A stretch of 64,000 bases of DNA from CAVYWD01 sp963772225 (lineage in GTDB: Bacteria > Myxococcota > Myxococcia > Myxococcales > UBA5297), in contig CAVYWD010000011.1 of NCBI GenBank assembly GCA_963772225.1, positions 1,426,001-1,490,000 of the forward strand. Reading direction: 5' to 3'. The translations under genes and the position numbers were made by a program. Below the pieces are notes generated by a model. The model searched no databases and had not been told where the DNA came from. It worked only from the letters and a program-made list of their open reading frames with translations. Below, piece after piece: positions 1 through 6,709 of this stretch (positions within the stretch are counted from its first letter, which is position 1; each line of letters begins with the position of its first letter).

Positions 1-738
1 GTCGATCCGGATGGAGGTCGCCGCCAGGCGGTCGAGGACCGCCGCGGCCAGGGTAGCGTCGCCCAGGTACTTGCCCCATGAGGAGAGCCTGATGTTCGAC
101 GTGATCGCCGTGCTGGCGCTGCCGTGTCGGCGATCCAAGAGGGTGAAGATCATGTGGGCCGCGGTCGGCTCGTCGTCGCGGCGCTTGAGCTGGCCCAGTC
201 CGACGTCGTCGATCACCAGGAGCGTGGGCCGACACCAGCTCTTCATCCGCCGCTCGTAGGAGCCGTCGGCCAGGCCGGCGTAGAGGTGGTCGACCAGGTC
301 GACGCACCGGGCGTAGCGCACCATCCACTCCTGCTCGCAGGCTTGGACCGCGAGAGCCTGCAGGATGTGGCTCTTGCCGGTCCCGCTCTTACCGGTGATC
401 AAGAGGTCCTCGTGCCGCTGGACGAAGGAGAGCGCGAAGAGCTCCTCGACGAAGCGGCGATCGAGCTTGGGCTGGAAGTCCCAGTCGAAGGCCGCCATGG
501 TCTTGCGGACCTTCATGCCGCTGCCCTTGATGCGCCACTCGATGCTGCGCTCGCGCTTGATGGCGGCCGCCGCAGCGAGCAGCTGCTCGGCGGCTTCCAG
601 GTCCGAGGGCTGGTGCTCCTTGACCCAGGCCAGATAGGCATCGATGGAAAGCCCCCTCAGACCGAGTCGGTCGAGGTGCCGCTCGATGCGCTCCCGGGCT
701 TCGGCGGCGGGGCCTTTGAGGGAGGTGGGGGCTCGCAT
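1..738 (-). CDS. istB: IS21-family helper ATPase IstB (partial, runs off left edge)
   Basis: This is the AAA+ helper of an IS21 transposase; in the family it binds ATP and DNA and stimulates IstA. The reading frame stays open from ATG at 738 to base 1, giving 246 codons without a stop, so the C-terminus lies outside the window. A Walker A motif GKSGTGKS is at residues 117-124 and a Walker B (TLLVIDD) at about 173-179. The N-terminal 80 residues are helical and charged, as in IstB. The start lies 82 nt inside the end of istA, so the two are probably translationally coupled. The family is certain; the exact start is likely. Confidence 0.93.
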   Translation of the reverse strand, partial: MRAPTSLKGPAAEARERIERHLDRLGLRGLSIDAYLAWVKEHQPSDLEAAEQLLAAAAAIKRERSIEWRIKGSGMKVRKTMAAFDWDFQPKLDRRFVEELFALSFVQRHEDLLITGKSGTGKSHILQALAVQACEQEWMVRYARCVDLVDHLYAGLADGSYERRMKSWCRPTLLVIDDVGLGQLKRRDDEPTAAHMIFTLLDRRHGSASTAITSNIRLSSWGKYLGDATLAAAVLDRLAATSIRID

Positions 739-2294
739 GTCGCTTCTCCTTGGGGCTCGGGGACTGTGCCGCGGCACGGCAGCGCGTCGTACTCGGCGAG
801 GTCGCGCGGCTCGGTGCAGCTCTGGGCGACGGCGCTCTTGAGCTTCTTGGCCGAGGCCGCGGCGACGTACTCGTCGAGCCGGCGGCGGTCGGAGCGGGCG
901 TTGAGGATCTTCTCGATGCTGACGTGCTCGAGAGCGCCGAAGCAGAGCGCGTGCGAGAGCGCCTTGCAGAGCTCGGCGGTGTCGTAGCCCTCGCGCAGCG
1001 AAAGGACCTTGCGCGCGTGGTAGCCGGCCGACCGCGAGTCGCGCCGCTCGAGCGCCGCCAGGTACTCCGCTCCGGGCCCCCCAAGATCCTGGAATGCGCG
1101 CCGCAGGTGCTCGAGGTCGGGCCCGCCCTCGGCGCGCGGGGGCCGATGCCCCGGCAGGATCGACTGCTGCTGCGCGCCGCGAGGCCTGAGCTCGTGCCGT
1201 GCCAGGCAGGTCAGGTCCGCTTTGTAGACGAAGAGCTCATTCTCGGTGATGCGCACCGGGAGAATCTCGGTGACGTATTCATAGGGCAGGGAATATTCAT
1301 TGGTCTCCCAGGTCATGAAGCCCTCGAGGTTGCAGAGCTTGTAGAGCACCCGCGCGGTGTCGTAGGGGTGGCGCGGCAGCGGCCGCAGCAGCGACTGCTC
1401 TTCGGCGAAGAGCTCCATCCGCGTGCGCCGCTTCATCCGCTTGATGGGGCGCAGGTCGGCGATGGTGTCCATCCACCGGGAGAGCTGGGCCTCGAGGTCG
1501 GCCAGGTCGCGGAATGAGCGGCCCCGGAAGAAGCTGAGGGAGAGCTCCCAGAAGCTCCGCTCGACCCGGGGCTTGCGGTTGGGGGCATGGCGCACGGCGA
1601 CGGCGGAGAATTCGTAATAGGTGGCGAAATCGACGAAGCGGGGATTGAGGATCGGCTGGTTGCCTTCCCAGCGCAGCACCACCGGCTTCTGGCTATCGTA
1701 GGTGCACCGGCGCGCGGCGCCCTGGAAGCGCGCGAAGGCGTGGCGGTGGCCGTCCATCAAAGGGTGCAGGCCGTTGCTCTCGAAGAAGCCGAAGTACTTC
1801 CGGGTCGAGTAGCGCAGTGCGTATCCGAAGGCCTGCAGGGTCATGGACGGCGCATGGGTGAATTCCACCGGGTAGGGCGACCAGTCGCACTCGCCCATGT
1901 CCCCCGGCACCCGCGGCGGCGTCTGGAGGCTCGGCTTGGGCGGCAACTTCGGGCGCAGGTTGCTCACCAGGACTTTCACGATGGTGTCGCCGCCTGCGTA
2001 GCCATGCTCGTCGCGCAAATGCTCGAAGACCCGCTGCGCGGTGATGTCCGGATACTTCTCGAGCAGCTCGGTGATCAGGCTGCGAAAGGGGTCGAGCTTC
2101 GAGGCGCGGCGGCGCGAGCCGCGCACCCGTGGCAGCGCCGAGTGCGCAGTTTCGCGCGCCTCCTGGTGGCTCTTGACGATGCGCCGCACGGTGTTTCGGC
2201 TGATGTGCAGGGCCCGCGCGATCGCGCGCCAAGTCATCCCCTCCTTGTCGAGCTGCACCACGTCGTGGACCAGCTGCGGGTCAAGCGGAAGCAT
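657..2294 (-). CDS. istA: IS21-family transposase IstA
   Basis: This is the DDE transposase of an IS21-like element, 545 residues. An HTH that would bind the element's ends spans about residues 19-42 (TWRAIARALHISRNTVRRIV). The RNase H-like catalytic core is visible as D137 (ECDWS), D200 (TYDSQK) and E245 (RVERSF). The C-terminal 27 codons overlap istB in another frame, and the start overlaps the end of the parB-like gene by 14 nt, so parB-like, istA and istB form one tight operon. The overlap with istB is longer than the few bases usual in IS21. The gene appears intact. Confidence 0.93.
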   Translation of the reverse strand: MLPLDPQLVHDVVQLDKEGMTWRAIARALHISRNTVRRIVKSHQEARETAHSALPRVRGSRRRASKLDPFRSLITELLEKYPDITAQRVFEHLRDEHGYAGGDTIVKVLVSNLRPKLPPKPSLQTPPRVPGDMGECDWSPYPVEFTHAPSMTLQAFGYALRYSTRKYFGFFESNGLHPLMDGHRHAFARFQGAARRCTYDSQKPVVLRWEGNQPILNPRFVDFATYYEFSAVAVRHAPNRKPRVERSFWELSLSFFRGRSFRDLADLEAQLSRWMDTIADLRPIKRMKRRTRMELFAEEQSLLRPLPRHPYDTARVLYKLCNLEGFMTWETNEYSLPYEYVTEILPVRITENELFVYKADLTCLARHELRPRGAQQQSILPGHRPPRAEGGPDLEHLRRAFQDLGGPGAEYLAALERRDSRSAGYHARKVLSLREGYDTAELCKALSHALCFGALEHVSIEKILNARSDRRRLDEYVAAASAKKLKSAVAQSCTEPRDLAEYDALPCRGTVPEPQGEATCEPPPPSKAPPPKPGSASSGTSTDSV

Positions 2295-3195
2295 CGGAGG
2301 CTCCTGGCGCCCCGAGGCGCGCGTCGAGGGTCCGGGTCAGGGCGGCCAGCGCACCGCGCAGCTCGACGAGCTCGCGCGAGACCACCTCGCACGCCGGCGC
2401 TCCCAAGCTGGCCAGCGACCGCTCCAAGAGCCGCGCGTGCAGGCGCGTCGAGAGGCGCTTCATCGCCCAGGCGTCCGCGACCATCTGCTCGCCGGGCGTG
2501 CGCCGCGGTGCACTGCCCTTGGGGGACTCGGCGGCCATGGGTGCGCTGGCTCGCTCCAGCAGCGCCGGCCACTCCGCTTCCTGGGCCGCGAGCAGCGAAT
2601 CGACCAGGCGCGCGGTCTGCCGCGTGGTCAGCCCTCGTCGGGCTACCACCAGGCCCACAGCGTCCTGGTTGCCGCGCGGCAACCGCGAAAGCTCTCGCAC
2701 CGCGGTGGCCGACAACAGCCCCAGCCGCACATTCGCCGTCAGCTCGTCCGACAGGTCCTCTGCCAAAGCCAGACGCCGACACACCCAGCTCTTGTCCCGC
2801 CCGAGCAGAATCGCGATCTGCGGCTGGCTCACGTGGTCGTCGCGATAGAGGGAGCGCACCAGCCAGCCCTCCTCGAGCTCGCACAGACCCGCCCCGGCGT
2901 TGCAGCGCAACAGCCGCACCTTCGCCCCTGCAGAGTCGACGCCGTGGACCTCGACGCGCAGCTTCGACCACCCAAGCTCGCGCGAGGCGCTCAACCGCTT
3001 GAGTCCATCGAAGACCTCCAGCTTCTCGCCCATTCGAAAGGCCTGCACCGGCGTCAGCTGCCCGAGCTTCGAGAGCGACAGCTGCATCTGCTGCGTGGCC
3101 TCGCCCGCGCACAGTCGCACCGCCAAGAGCGAATCGCCCAGCTCGCTCGGCGCCATCTCGGTGCTCGCGGTCGACACGCCCGTCATGCGCGCCAC
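2281..3195 (-). CDS. ParB-like DNA-binding protein carried by the IS21 element
   Basis: The 304-residue protein has a ParB/Srx-type N-terminal domain at about residues 38-100; the segment GQLTPVQAFRMGEKLEVFDG followed by KRLSASRELG is typical of the fold. An HTH resembling the ParB DNA-binding region lies at about 118-160 (SQPQIAILLGRDKSWVCRRL). The C-terminal 100 residues are helical. No parA is nearby. Its stop overlaps the istA start by 14 nt, so it is co-transcribed with the transposase and probably serves the element, perhaps by binding the direct repeats just upstream or as a regulator. A chromosome-partition role is unlikely. The domain call is firm; the role is inferred. Confidence 0.8.
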   Translation of the reverse strand: MARMTGVSTASTEMAPSELGDSLLAVRLCAGEATQQMQLSLSKLGQLTPVQAFRMGEKLEVFDGLKRLSASRELGWSKLRVEVHGVDSAGAKVRLLRCNAGAGLCELEEGWLVRSLYRDDHVSQPQIAILLGRDKSWVCRRLALAEDLSDELTANVRLGLLSATAVRELSRLPRGNQDAVGLVVARRGLTTRQTARLVDSLLAAQEAEWPALLERASAPMAAESPKGSAPRRTPGEQMVADAWAMKRLSTRLHARLLERSLASLGAPACEVVSRELVELRGALAALTRTLDARLGAPGASDASA

Positions 3196-3220
3196 CGTGC
3201 GCCCTCACCGAGATCCTTGG

Positions 3221-3449
3221 CCATCCCGGCGCGTGACAGGGGCCGTTTTTCCCTCTGAGAGAGCTCGAAGCCGGCGCGTGACACGTACCTGCGGTCACCC
3301 GCTGCCTGACGGCTCCTCAGAGGGAAAACGGCGACTCGCCGGCGCCGCCGAACGCCGAAGCATGCGCGTGACACTGCTCCGCTCTGCGCAAAACCCCGAG
3401 GTTTCCCCTGCTGCCGCGCCAACTTGGCCGCCGAAGCCGGCGCGTGACA
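3221..3449 (-). repeat. Four direct repeats at the probable IS21-element end
   Basis: An 18-nt repeat, CGAAGCCGGCGCGTGACA on the plus strand, occurs at 3266-3283 and 3432-3449, with close variants at 3356-3373 and 3221-3238. All four have the same orientation. Read on the strand of the transposase, each begins TGTCACGCG. IS21-family ends start with TG and end with CA and carry several internal copies of the terminal sequence, so the outermost copy (CA at 3448-3449) is the likely element boundary. The repeats lie directly upstream of the parB-like gene, so they may also be binding sites for that protein. Confidence 0.65.
3242..3332. repeat. Inverted repeat inside the IS-end region
   Basis: GCCGTTTTTCCCTCTGAG at 3242-3259 is matched, apart from one T, by its inverse complement CTCAGAGGGAAAACGGC at 3316-3332. 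A more diverged copy lies at 4113-4132 (CTTCAGAGAGAAAAGCGGC). The arms sit between the TGTCACGCG boxes upstream of the parB-like gene. They could be an operator or a second set of protein-binding sites. The distance between the arms argues against a simple terminator. Confidence 0.5.
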
Positions 3450-3461
3450 TCGCTCCACAGG

Positions 3462-3854
3462 TCACGGGCCTGCTCCCGCGCCTGGTGCGCACGAGCACAG
3501 CTCACGCAGCGCCTCGGTCAGGGCAGCGCGAGAAGGCCGCGGAGTCGCCAGCGCCAGCTCGAGCACGTCCTCGAGTCGCGCGCCGAACGAGCCCCCCTGG
3601 TCGCCCGCCTCCGGCGGCCCCGCGCCCGATCGCAGGGCTCTCTTCTGGGCCCGGCATCGGGCTTGTCGCGCCTGCTCCGCCTTCCGGAACTCCTCAGGCG
3701 CCTTCGCTCGACGTTCGCGCGCCTGTCGCTTGCGTCTCGCCTGGCGACAGGCTTCGCTGCATGCATGCTGCGTCTCCGCCGCGCGAGGATCGGGGGAGTA
3801 CCAACTCCTGCACTCGCTACACCGCCGACTGCGGACCTTCTTCCGGGGTCGCAT
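3462..3854 (-). CDS. Small zinc-ribbon-like protein next to the IS21 element
   Basis: The 130-residue basic protein has an N-terminal Cys motif: RRCSECRSWYSP at about residues 10-21, then HACSEACRQARRKRQARERR about 14 residues later. This gives a CxxC...CxxxC knuckle followed by an Arg/Lys-rich helix, compatible with a zinc-binding nucleic-acid protein. Short proteins of this look are, from memory, often found next to transposases. The stop at 3462 is 12 nt outside the last TGTCACGCG box, so the gene is either the first gene of the element or just beyond its end. A purine-rich GAGGG precedes the ATG. The function is unknown. Confidence 0.55.
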   Translation of the reverse strand: MRPRKKVRSRRCSECRSWYSPDPRAAETQHACSEACRQARRKRQARERRAKAPEEFRKAEQARQARCRAQKRALRSGAGPPEAGDQGGSFGARLEDVLELALATPRPSRAALTEALRELCSCAPGAGAGP

Positions 3855-4044
3855 CCCTCGACCGTCACGCCGAAGGGGTCCTCCGGATACTTCTCGCCCT
3901 GAGAGCTACTCCGACTCCCTCGCCTCAACGACCGGGTGGATCTCGAGGCCGCCGACAGGTGGATCTCGATCACGCCGCCGCTGAAGCGCACGGGCCCACT
4001 AAGCGAAAACGGAGACCCGGATCGTCCGAGTCCCCGCTTTCTGA
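3855..4044. other. Noncoding stretch between zinc-ribbon gene and att-like repeat
   Basis: No convincing gene is present. A short direct repeat GGTGGATCTCGA occurs at about 3935 and 3958. The segment separates the IS21-associated genes from the tRNA-like repeat. Confidence 0.4.
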
Positions 4045-4086
4045 AGCCGACACCGTGAATCGAACGGGACCTACTGATTACGAATC
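4045..4086 (-). repeat. Partial tRNA-Thr copy, candidate attachment site of an island
   Basis: These 42 nt repeat the 3' part of the tRNA-Thr at 6415-6458 exactly, except for a 2-nt gap after CGAAC. They cover acceptor 3' strand, T arm, variable loop, and the anticodon loop with most of its stem, but not the D arm or the 5' end, so this is not a functional tRNA. Tyrosine integrases that use a tRNA 3' end leave such a duplication at the far end of the inserted DNA. An integrase tail lies just beside the intact tRNA, which supports an att site. Confidence 0.75.
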
Positions 4087-4212
4087 GGGTTTTGGCAGAC
4101 TCGAAGTTCTCGCTTCAGAGAGAAAAGCGGCCCTCGCTGGCCCTCTTAGGACCGCAAACTACATGACGGTTACATGACGGAATGGCCCGCCAGCTTGGAG
4201 CGCCGGGGCCAC

Positions 4213-4905
4213 TCAAGACGCCCTCCCCGCGAGCGCCCGCAGCCTTTCCAGCACCACCGGCACCCGGCCCTGGCTCGCCTCATCGCCGGGCAGGTGGCCG
4301 GGCAGCGCCACCATGAACGCGGGCTCGTCAAGTAGCTGCCCCACGCGCCTCATCAGGTAGTCGCAGAGGGGCTTGGGCATGGCTGCAACCTCGGCCACGA
4401 GTTCAGGCCTGCCATCCACGACGGCGATCAGGTCTTCAAGGTCGTGGCTGGCGCGGTAGTCACCTTCACCGCGCCCGTCGAAGGCTTCGAGCTTGGTGGC
4501 GAGGAAGAAGGGTGCGGACACCACGCGCACCAAGAGCTTCCCCACGGTGCGCTCCTCGGCGTGATCGATAGCAGGGCTGTACCAGCGGTTGCCGAAGCCC
4601 AGCACCTTGGCGCTCGTGGGCATCACGTCCACCTTCACCCCGCCCACGATCCACCTGCACACCGGGGCACCCTCGGACGTGTCTTCCTTGAACCCCAGCT
4701 TGCGAATCCGGTCTGAGAGCCGGGCGTAATCCGCGTGCGTGGCGAGGTCCACGATCACATCCACGTCTGCGGTGAACCTGACCTCGGCCGCAGCAAGGTC
4801 GGTGATCAGCAGCGCCGTGACCGCGCCGCCGAGGAACACTACCTCTTCCCGGAGGTCGCCCAGCCGCTGGGCTACCAGTGCCACCATGTCGAGGTTCTGG
4901 CTCAC
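4213..4905 (-). CDS. AbiEii-like nucleotidyltransferase, candidate toxin
   Basis: The 230-residue protein has a nucleotidyltransferase fold start: FLGGAVTALL at about residues 24-33, then TADVDVIVDL at 45-54 with the D-x-D metal-binding pair. Later segments (KVDVMPTS at about 92-99, and ATKLEAFDGRG near 137) match the layout of AbiEii-like type IV toxins and related DUF6036-type proteins. The start ATG overlaps the stop of the upstream gene by 4 nt (ATGA), so the two are coupled. The pair lies inside the decayed island and is probably a toxin-antitoxin or abortive-infection module. Activity is inferred from the family. Confidence 0.75.
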   Translation of the reverse strand: MSQNLDMVALVAQRLGDLREEVVFLGGAVTALLITDLAAAEVRFTADVDVIVDLATHADYARLSDRIRKLGFKEDTSEGAPVCRWIVGGVKVDVMPTSAKVLGFGNRWYSPAIDHAEERTVGKLLVRVVSAPFFLATKLEAFDGRGEGDYRASHDLEDLIAVVDGRPELVAEVAAMPKPLCDYLMRRVGQLLDEPAFMVALPGHLPGDEASQGRVPVVLERLRALAGRAS

Positions 4906-5435
4906 TCGCCCGCCCGCATGATCATTTCGGTGAGCAGCTTGGCGGCTAGCTCGCGCTCGCGGGCATTGCCACCCCTGATGGCATCGATCAGGGCAAGGGC
5001 TGAGTACAGGGCTGGATCGCTCGCCGCCGCCTTCGCTGCGGCCTTGTAGAGCGGCTTGAAGGCCTCTCCGCGCACCGTGCCCTTGGGGTCTGGCCAGACT
5101 GGCGGCAGCCCATCGGTTGGGGCGAAATGCTTCTTGAGGACCGGGGCCGCATGGGCGGTAGGCACTCCGCGAGTCACGCTACCCCGCTCGGCCGGGTAGA
5201 CGTACTTCAGACCATGGATCAGGAACTCAAGAAGGCTCGCGCGCACTGGCTGGACAGCAGTCGGAGACTCCCCTGACCGAGCCATCAGCCTCGCCTGCAA
5301 GGCCCGCTTCACCGCCCCGTGCGTAGCCGAGGCGGCAATCCCGAGCGAGGAGGCCAGCGCAGGGAAAGTCCACCGCTCCTTGGGGTGGAGTGCCCATTTC
5401 ACCAGCACGAGAACGTCGAGGGGCTTCATCGCCAT
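4902..5435 (-). CDS. Winged-helix protein, candidate antitoxin and autoregulator
   Basis: The 177-residue protein starts with a winged-helix-like segment (KWALHPKERWTFPALASSLG, about residues 13-32, then a likely recognition helix AASATHGAVKRALQARL). The rest (HAAPVLKKHFAPTDGLPPVW, about residues 95-114) is not recognised. It is the first gene of a two-gene unit, overlapping the nucleotidyltransferase by ATGA. A 24-bp palindrome lies 20 nt upstream of its start and would suit autoregulation. The start at 5435 gives MAMKPLDV; an in-frame ATG at 5429 is also possible. The antitoxin role is inferred from gene order. Confidence 0.7.
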   Translation of the reverse strand: MAMKPLDVLVLVKWALHPKERWTFPALASSLGIAASATHGAVKRALQARLMARSGESPTAVQPVRASLLEFLIHGLKYVYPAERGSVTRGVPTAHAAPVLKKHFAPTDGLPPVWPDPKGTVRGEAFKPLYKAAAKAAASDPALYSALALIDAIRGGNARERELAAKLLTEMIMRAGE

Positions 5436-5454
5436 AGAGGTAGTCTACACCCTC

Positions 5455-5478
5455 ATTCTCGATTCTTGAATTGAGAAT
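5455..5478 (-). promoter_or_regulatory. 24-bp palindromic operator of the toxin-antitoxin pair
   Basis: The half sites ATTCTC(G)ATTC and GAAT(T)GAGAAT form a near-perfect palindrome centred at 5466/5467. On the minus strand a weak promoter is visible across it: TTCAAG, 17 nt, TAGACT. The palindrome therefore overlaps the promoter of the winged-helix gene and is the natural site for autorepression. AT-rich bases here stand out from the GC-rich surroundings. Confidence 0.65.
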
Positions 5479-5502
5479 GGCCACCTGCCCATCCCGGCCC
5501 AC

Positions 5503-5856
5503 TCACCCCCGCCCCATGCAGCAGCGCTTGAACTTCTTCCCCGAGCCGCACGGGCAGGCCTCGTTGGGGCCAACCTTCTTCTTGAGCACGGGCGCGGCCA
5601 CCTGGGCAACGGCGGCAGGCAGGGCAACCTGCTTCGCGCGCCGGGCCAGTAGCTCCCGCCCGACCTCCTTCATGCGCTTGTTGCGGTCGGAGAGGTACTT
5701 GCCGAGGTCTGCGCCGCCGCTGTAGGCCTTCCACGCCGCGCGCAGGAGCTTGGTCATTCCGGGCGCGGGCTCGAAGTTGTTGGCCTTGCCGGTGGAGAGC
5801 TTGACGTTCACCCGTCCAACGTCCCCCGGCCTGCCATGGTCAAGAGACATGCCCAC
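5503..5856 (-). CDS. Protein with C-terminal SEC-C zinc motif
   Basis: The 117-residue protein ends with GPNEACPCGSGKKFKRCCMG, the SEC-C motif known from the SecA tail, where C-x-C...C-C binds zinc. The N-terminal 80 residues are not recognised. The sequence is open a short way upstream of the ATG at 5856 (a stop codon lies about 30 nt further on) and the flanking DNA is rearranged, so the N-terminus may be truncated or replaced. It lies between the toxin-antitoxin pair and the integrase relics and belongs to the island. The SEC-C motif is certain, the function unknown. Confidence 0.65.
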   Translation of the reverse strand: MGMSLDHGRPGDVGRVNVKLSTGKANNFEPAPGMTKLLRAAWKAYSGGADLGKYLSDRNKRMKEVGRELLARRAKQVALPAAVAQVAAPVLKKKVGPNEACPCGSGKKFKRCCMGRG

Positions 5857-5879
5857 GAAGACGACCTTGGCCCCTCCGG

Positions 5880-5981
5880 TACTGGATCAAGGACAAGAAG
5901 ATCAAGACCATCAAGCGCAACGGCAAGCTCCGCATCCCCGCGTCCGAGGTTGAGCGGCTTGGGAGCGAGAGCGTCAAGTAG
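5880..5981 (+). pseudogene. Excisionase/MerR-type HTH fragment
   Basis: The plus-strand frame ending at TAG 5979-5981 reads YWIKDKKIKTIKRNGKLRIP followed by ASEVERLGSESVK. This is the second half of an excisionase-family winged HTH (WIKxGKLKxIKxGGxxRIPxSEVERL pattern). The first helix and a start codon are missing: upstream of 5880 the frame has no similarity, and the SEC-C gene overlaps on the other strand. It is best read as a 5'-truncated xis relic of the island. Confidence 0.6.
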
Positions 5982-5991
5982 CAGAGCACCG

Positions 5992-6130
5992 TCACGCCAG
6001 CGTGGGCACCTTCGCCGGCACGGCATGCGTCGCATAGAACTTCCTCGTGGTCCTGACCGATTTGTGGCCAAGGAACGCGCTCACGACCGAGGGATCGGCA
6101 CCCTTGTTGATCGCGCTCCATCTCACCTGC
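5992..6130 (-). pseudogene. Tyrosine integrase C-terminal relic
   Basis: The minus-strand frame ending at TGA (5992-5994) reads AINKGADPSVVSAFLGHKSV then RTTRKFYATHAVPAKVP. This is the end of a phage-type tyrosine recombinase: LGHKS is the last H of the active site and the Tyr in KFYATH is the nucleophile. No intact N-terminal or R/H-x-x-R part is present; the frame meets a stop about 60 codons upstream. It lies about 290 nt from the 3' end of the intact tRNA-Thr, the usual place for an island integrase. It is too short to be active. Confidence 0.75.
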
Positions 6131-6414
6131 GCGAGGGCTCGCGCGCTTCCTCTTCTGGCGCGGTTTCAGCGTGGCAGGCTCCGTCCCCGCCGCCACCGAC
6201 CCTGCGGTCGTGGAGGCCTTGGAACCCGTCGTGGGTTTCGTCATGGAGTTCGTCATGGAGCGCGACCCCCGGCTCTTCCTCGTGGTGGCCCCCTCTCGCC
6301 CAGCGGCACACGAGGATTGCGTGACGAAGTGTATCGCAGCGGAAGGTCACCAAAAGAAACAGCCGCACAGCTTTGGGGGCTGAGCGGCCGCTCTCGCTGT
6401 TCTATTCTTCCTTG
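6131..6414. other. No recognisable gene between integrase relic and tRNA-Thr
   Basis: The segment has short open frames on both strands but none with recognisable similarity or a convincing start. It is probably degraded integrase or island sequence. Confidence 0.4.
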
Positions 6415-6487
<73 letters not shown>

Positions 6488-6527
6488 GAACCCGCCTAAG
6501 ACGGCAGGGTGACCCTGAGTCCGGGGC

Positions 6528-6555
6528 CTTATAGCACAAGGATCCCCCGATGCAA
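6528..6555 (-). promoter_or_regulatory. Promoter of tRNA-Thr
   Basis: On the minus strand TTGCAT (6550-6555) and TATAAG (6528-6533) are separated by 16 nt. The -10 box is about 40 nt upstream of the mature tRNA 5' end, and no other gene lies between. Confidence 0.65.
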
Positions 6556-6628
6556 CCGCCAACTTGCCGCGGGCCGAGCGACCGCCCCAAGTCCCGGTGT
6601 TCCGCCCTCCTTCCGCGACCTTGGCGCG

Positions 6629-6657
6629 TTGACGCCCCTGGGAGCCGCGCCTAGTAT
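6629..6657 (+). promoter_or_regulatory. Promoter of glutamate dehydrogenase gene
   Basis: TTGACG (6629-6634) and TAGTAT (6652-6657) are separated by 17 nt and precede the ATG at 6710 by about 50 nt, a good sigma70-type arrangement. Confidence 0.6.
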
Positions 6658-6709
6658 CCGCGCGCGGGACCCCTGAGCCGTCCTTCGAGGCGGCGGAGAC
6701 CAAAGCCTC

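Noticed and set aside
2281..3195. Chromosomal ParB (partition)
   Set aside because: No parA is adjacent, no parS-like TGTTTCACGTGAAACA site was seen, and the gene is locked into the istA operon.
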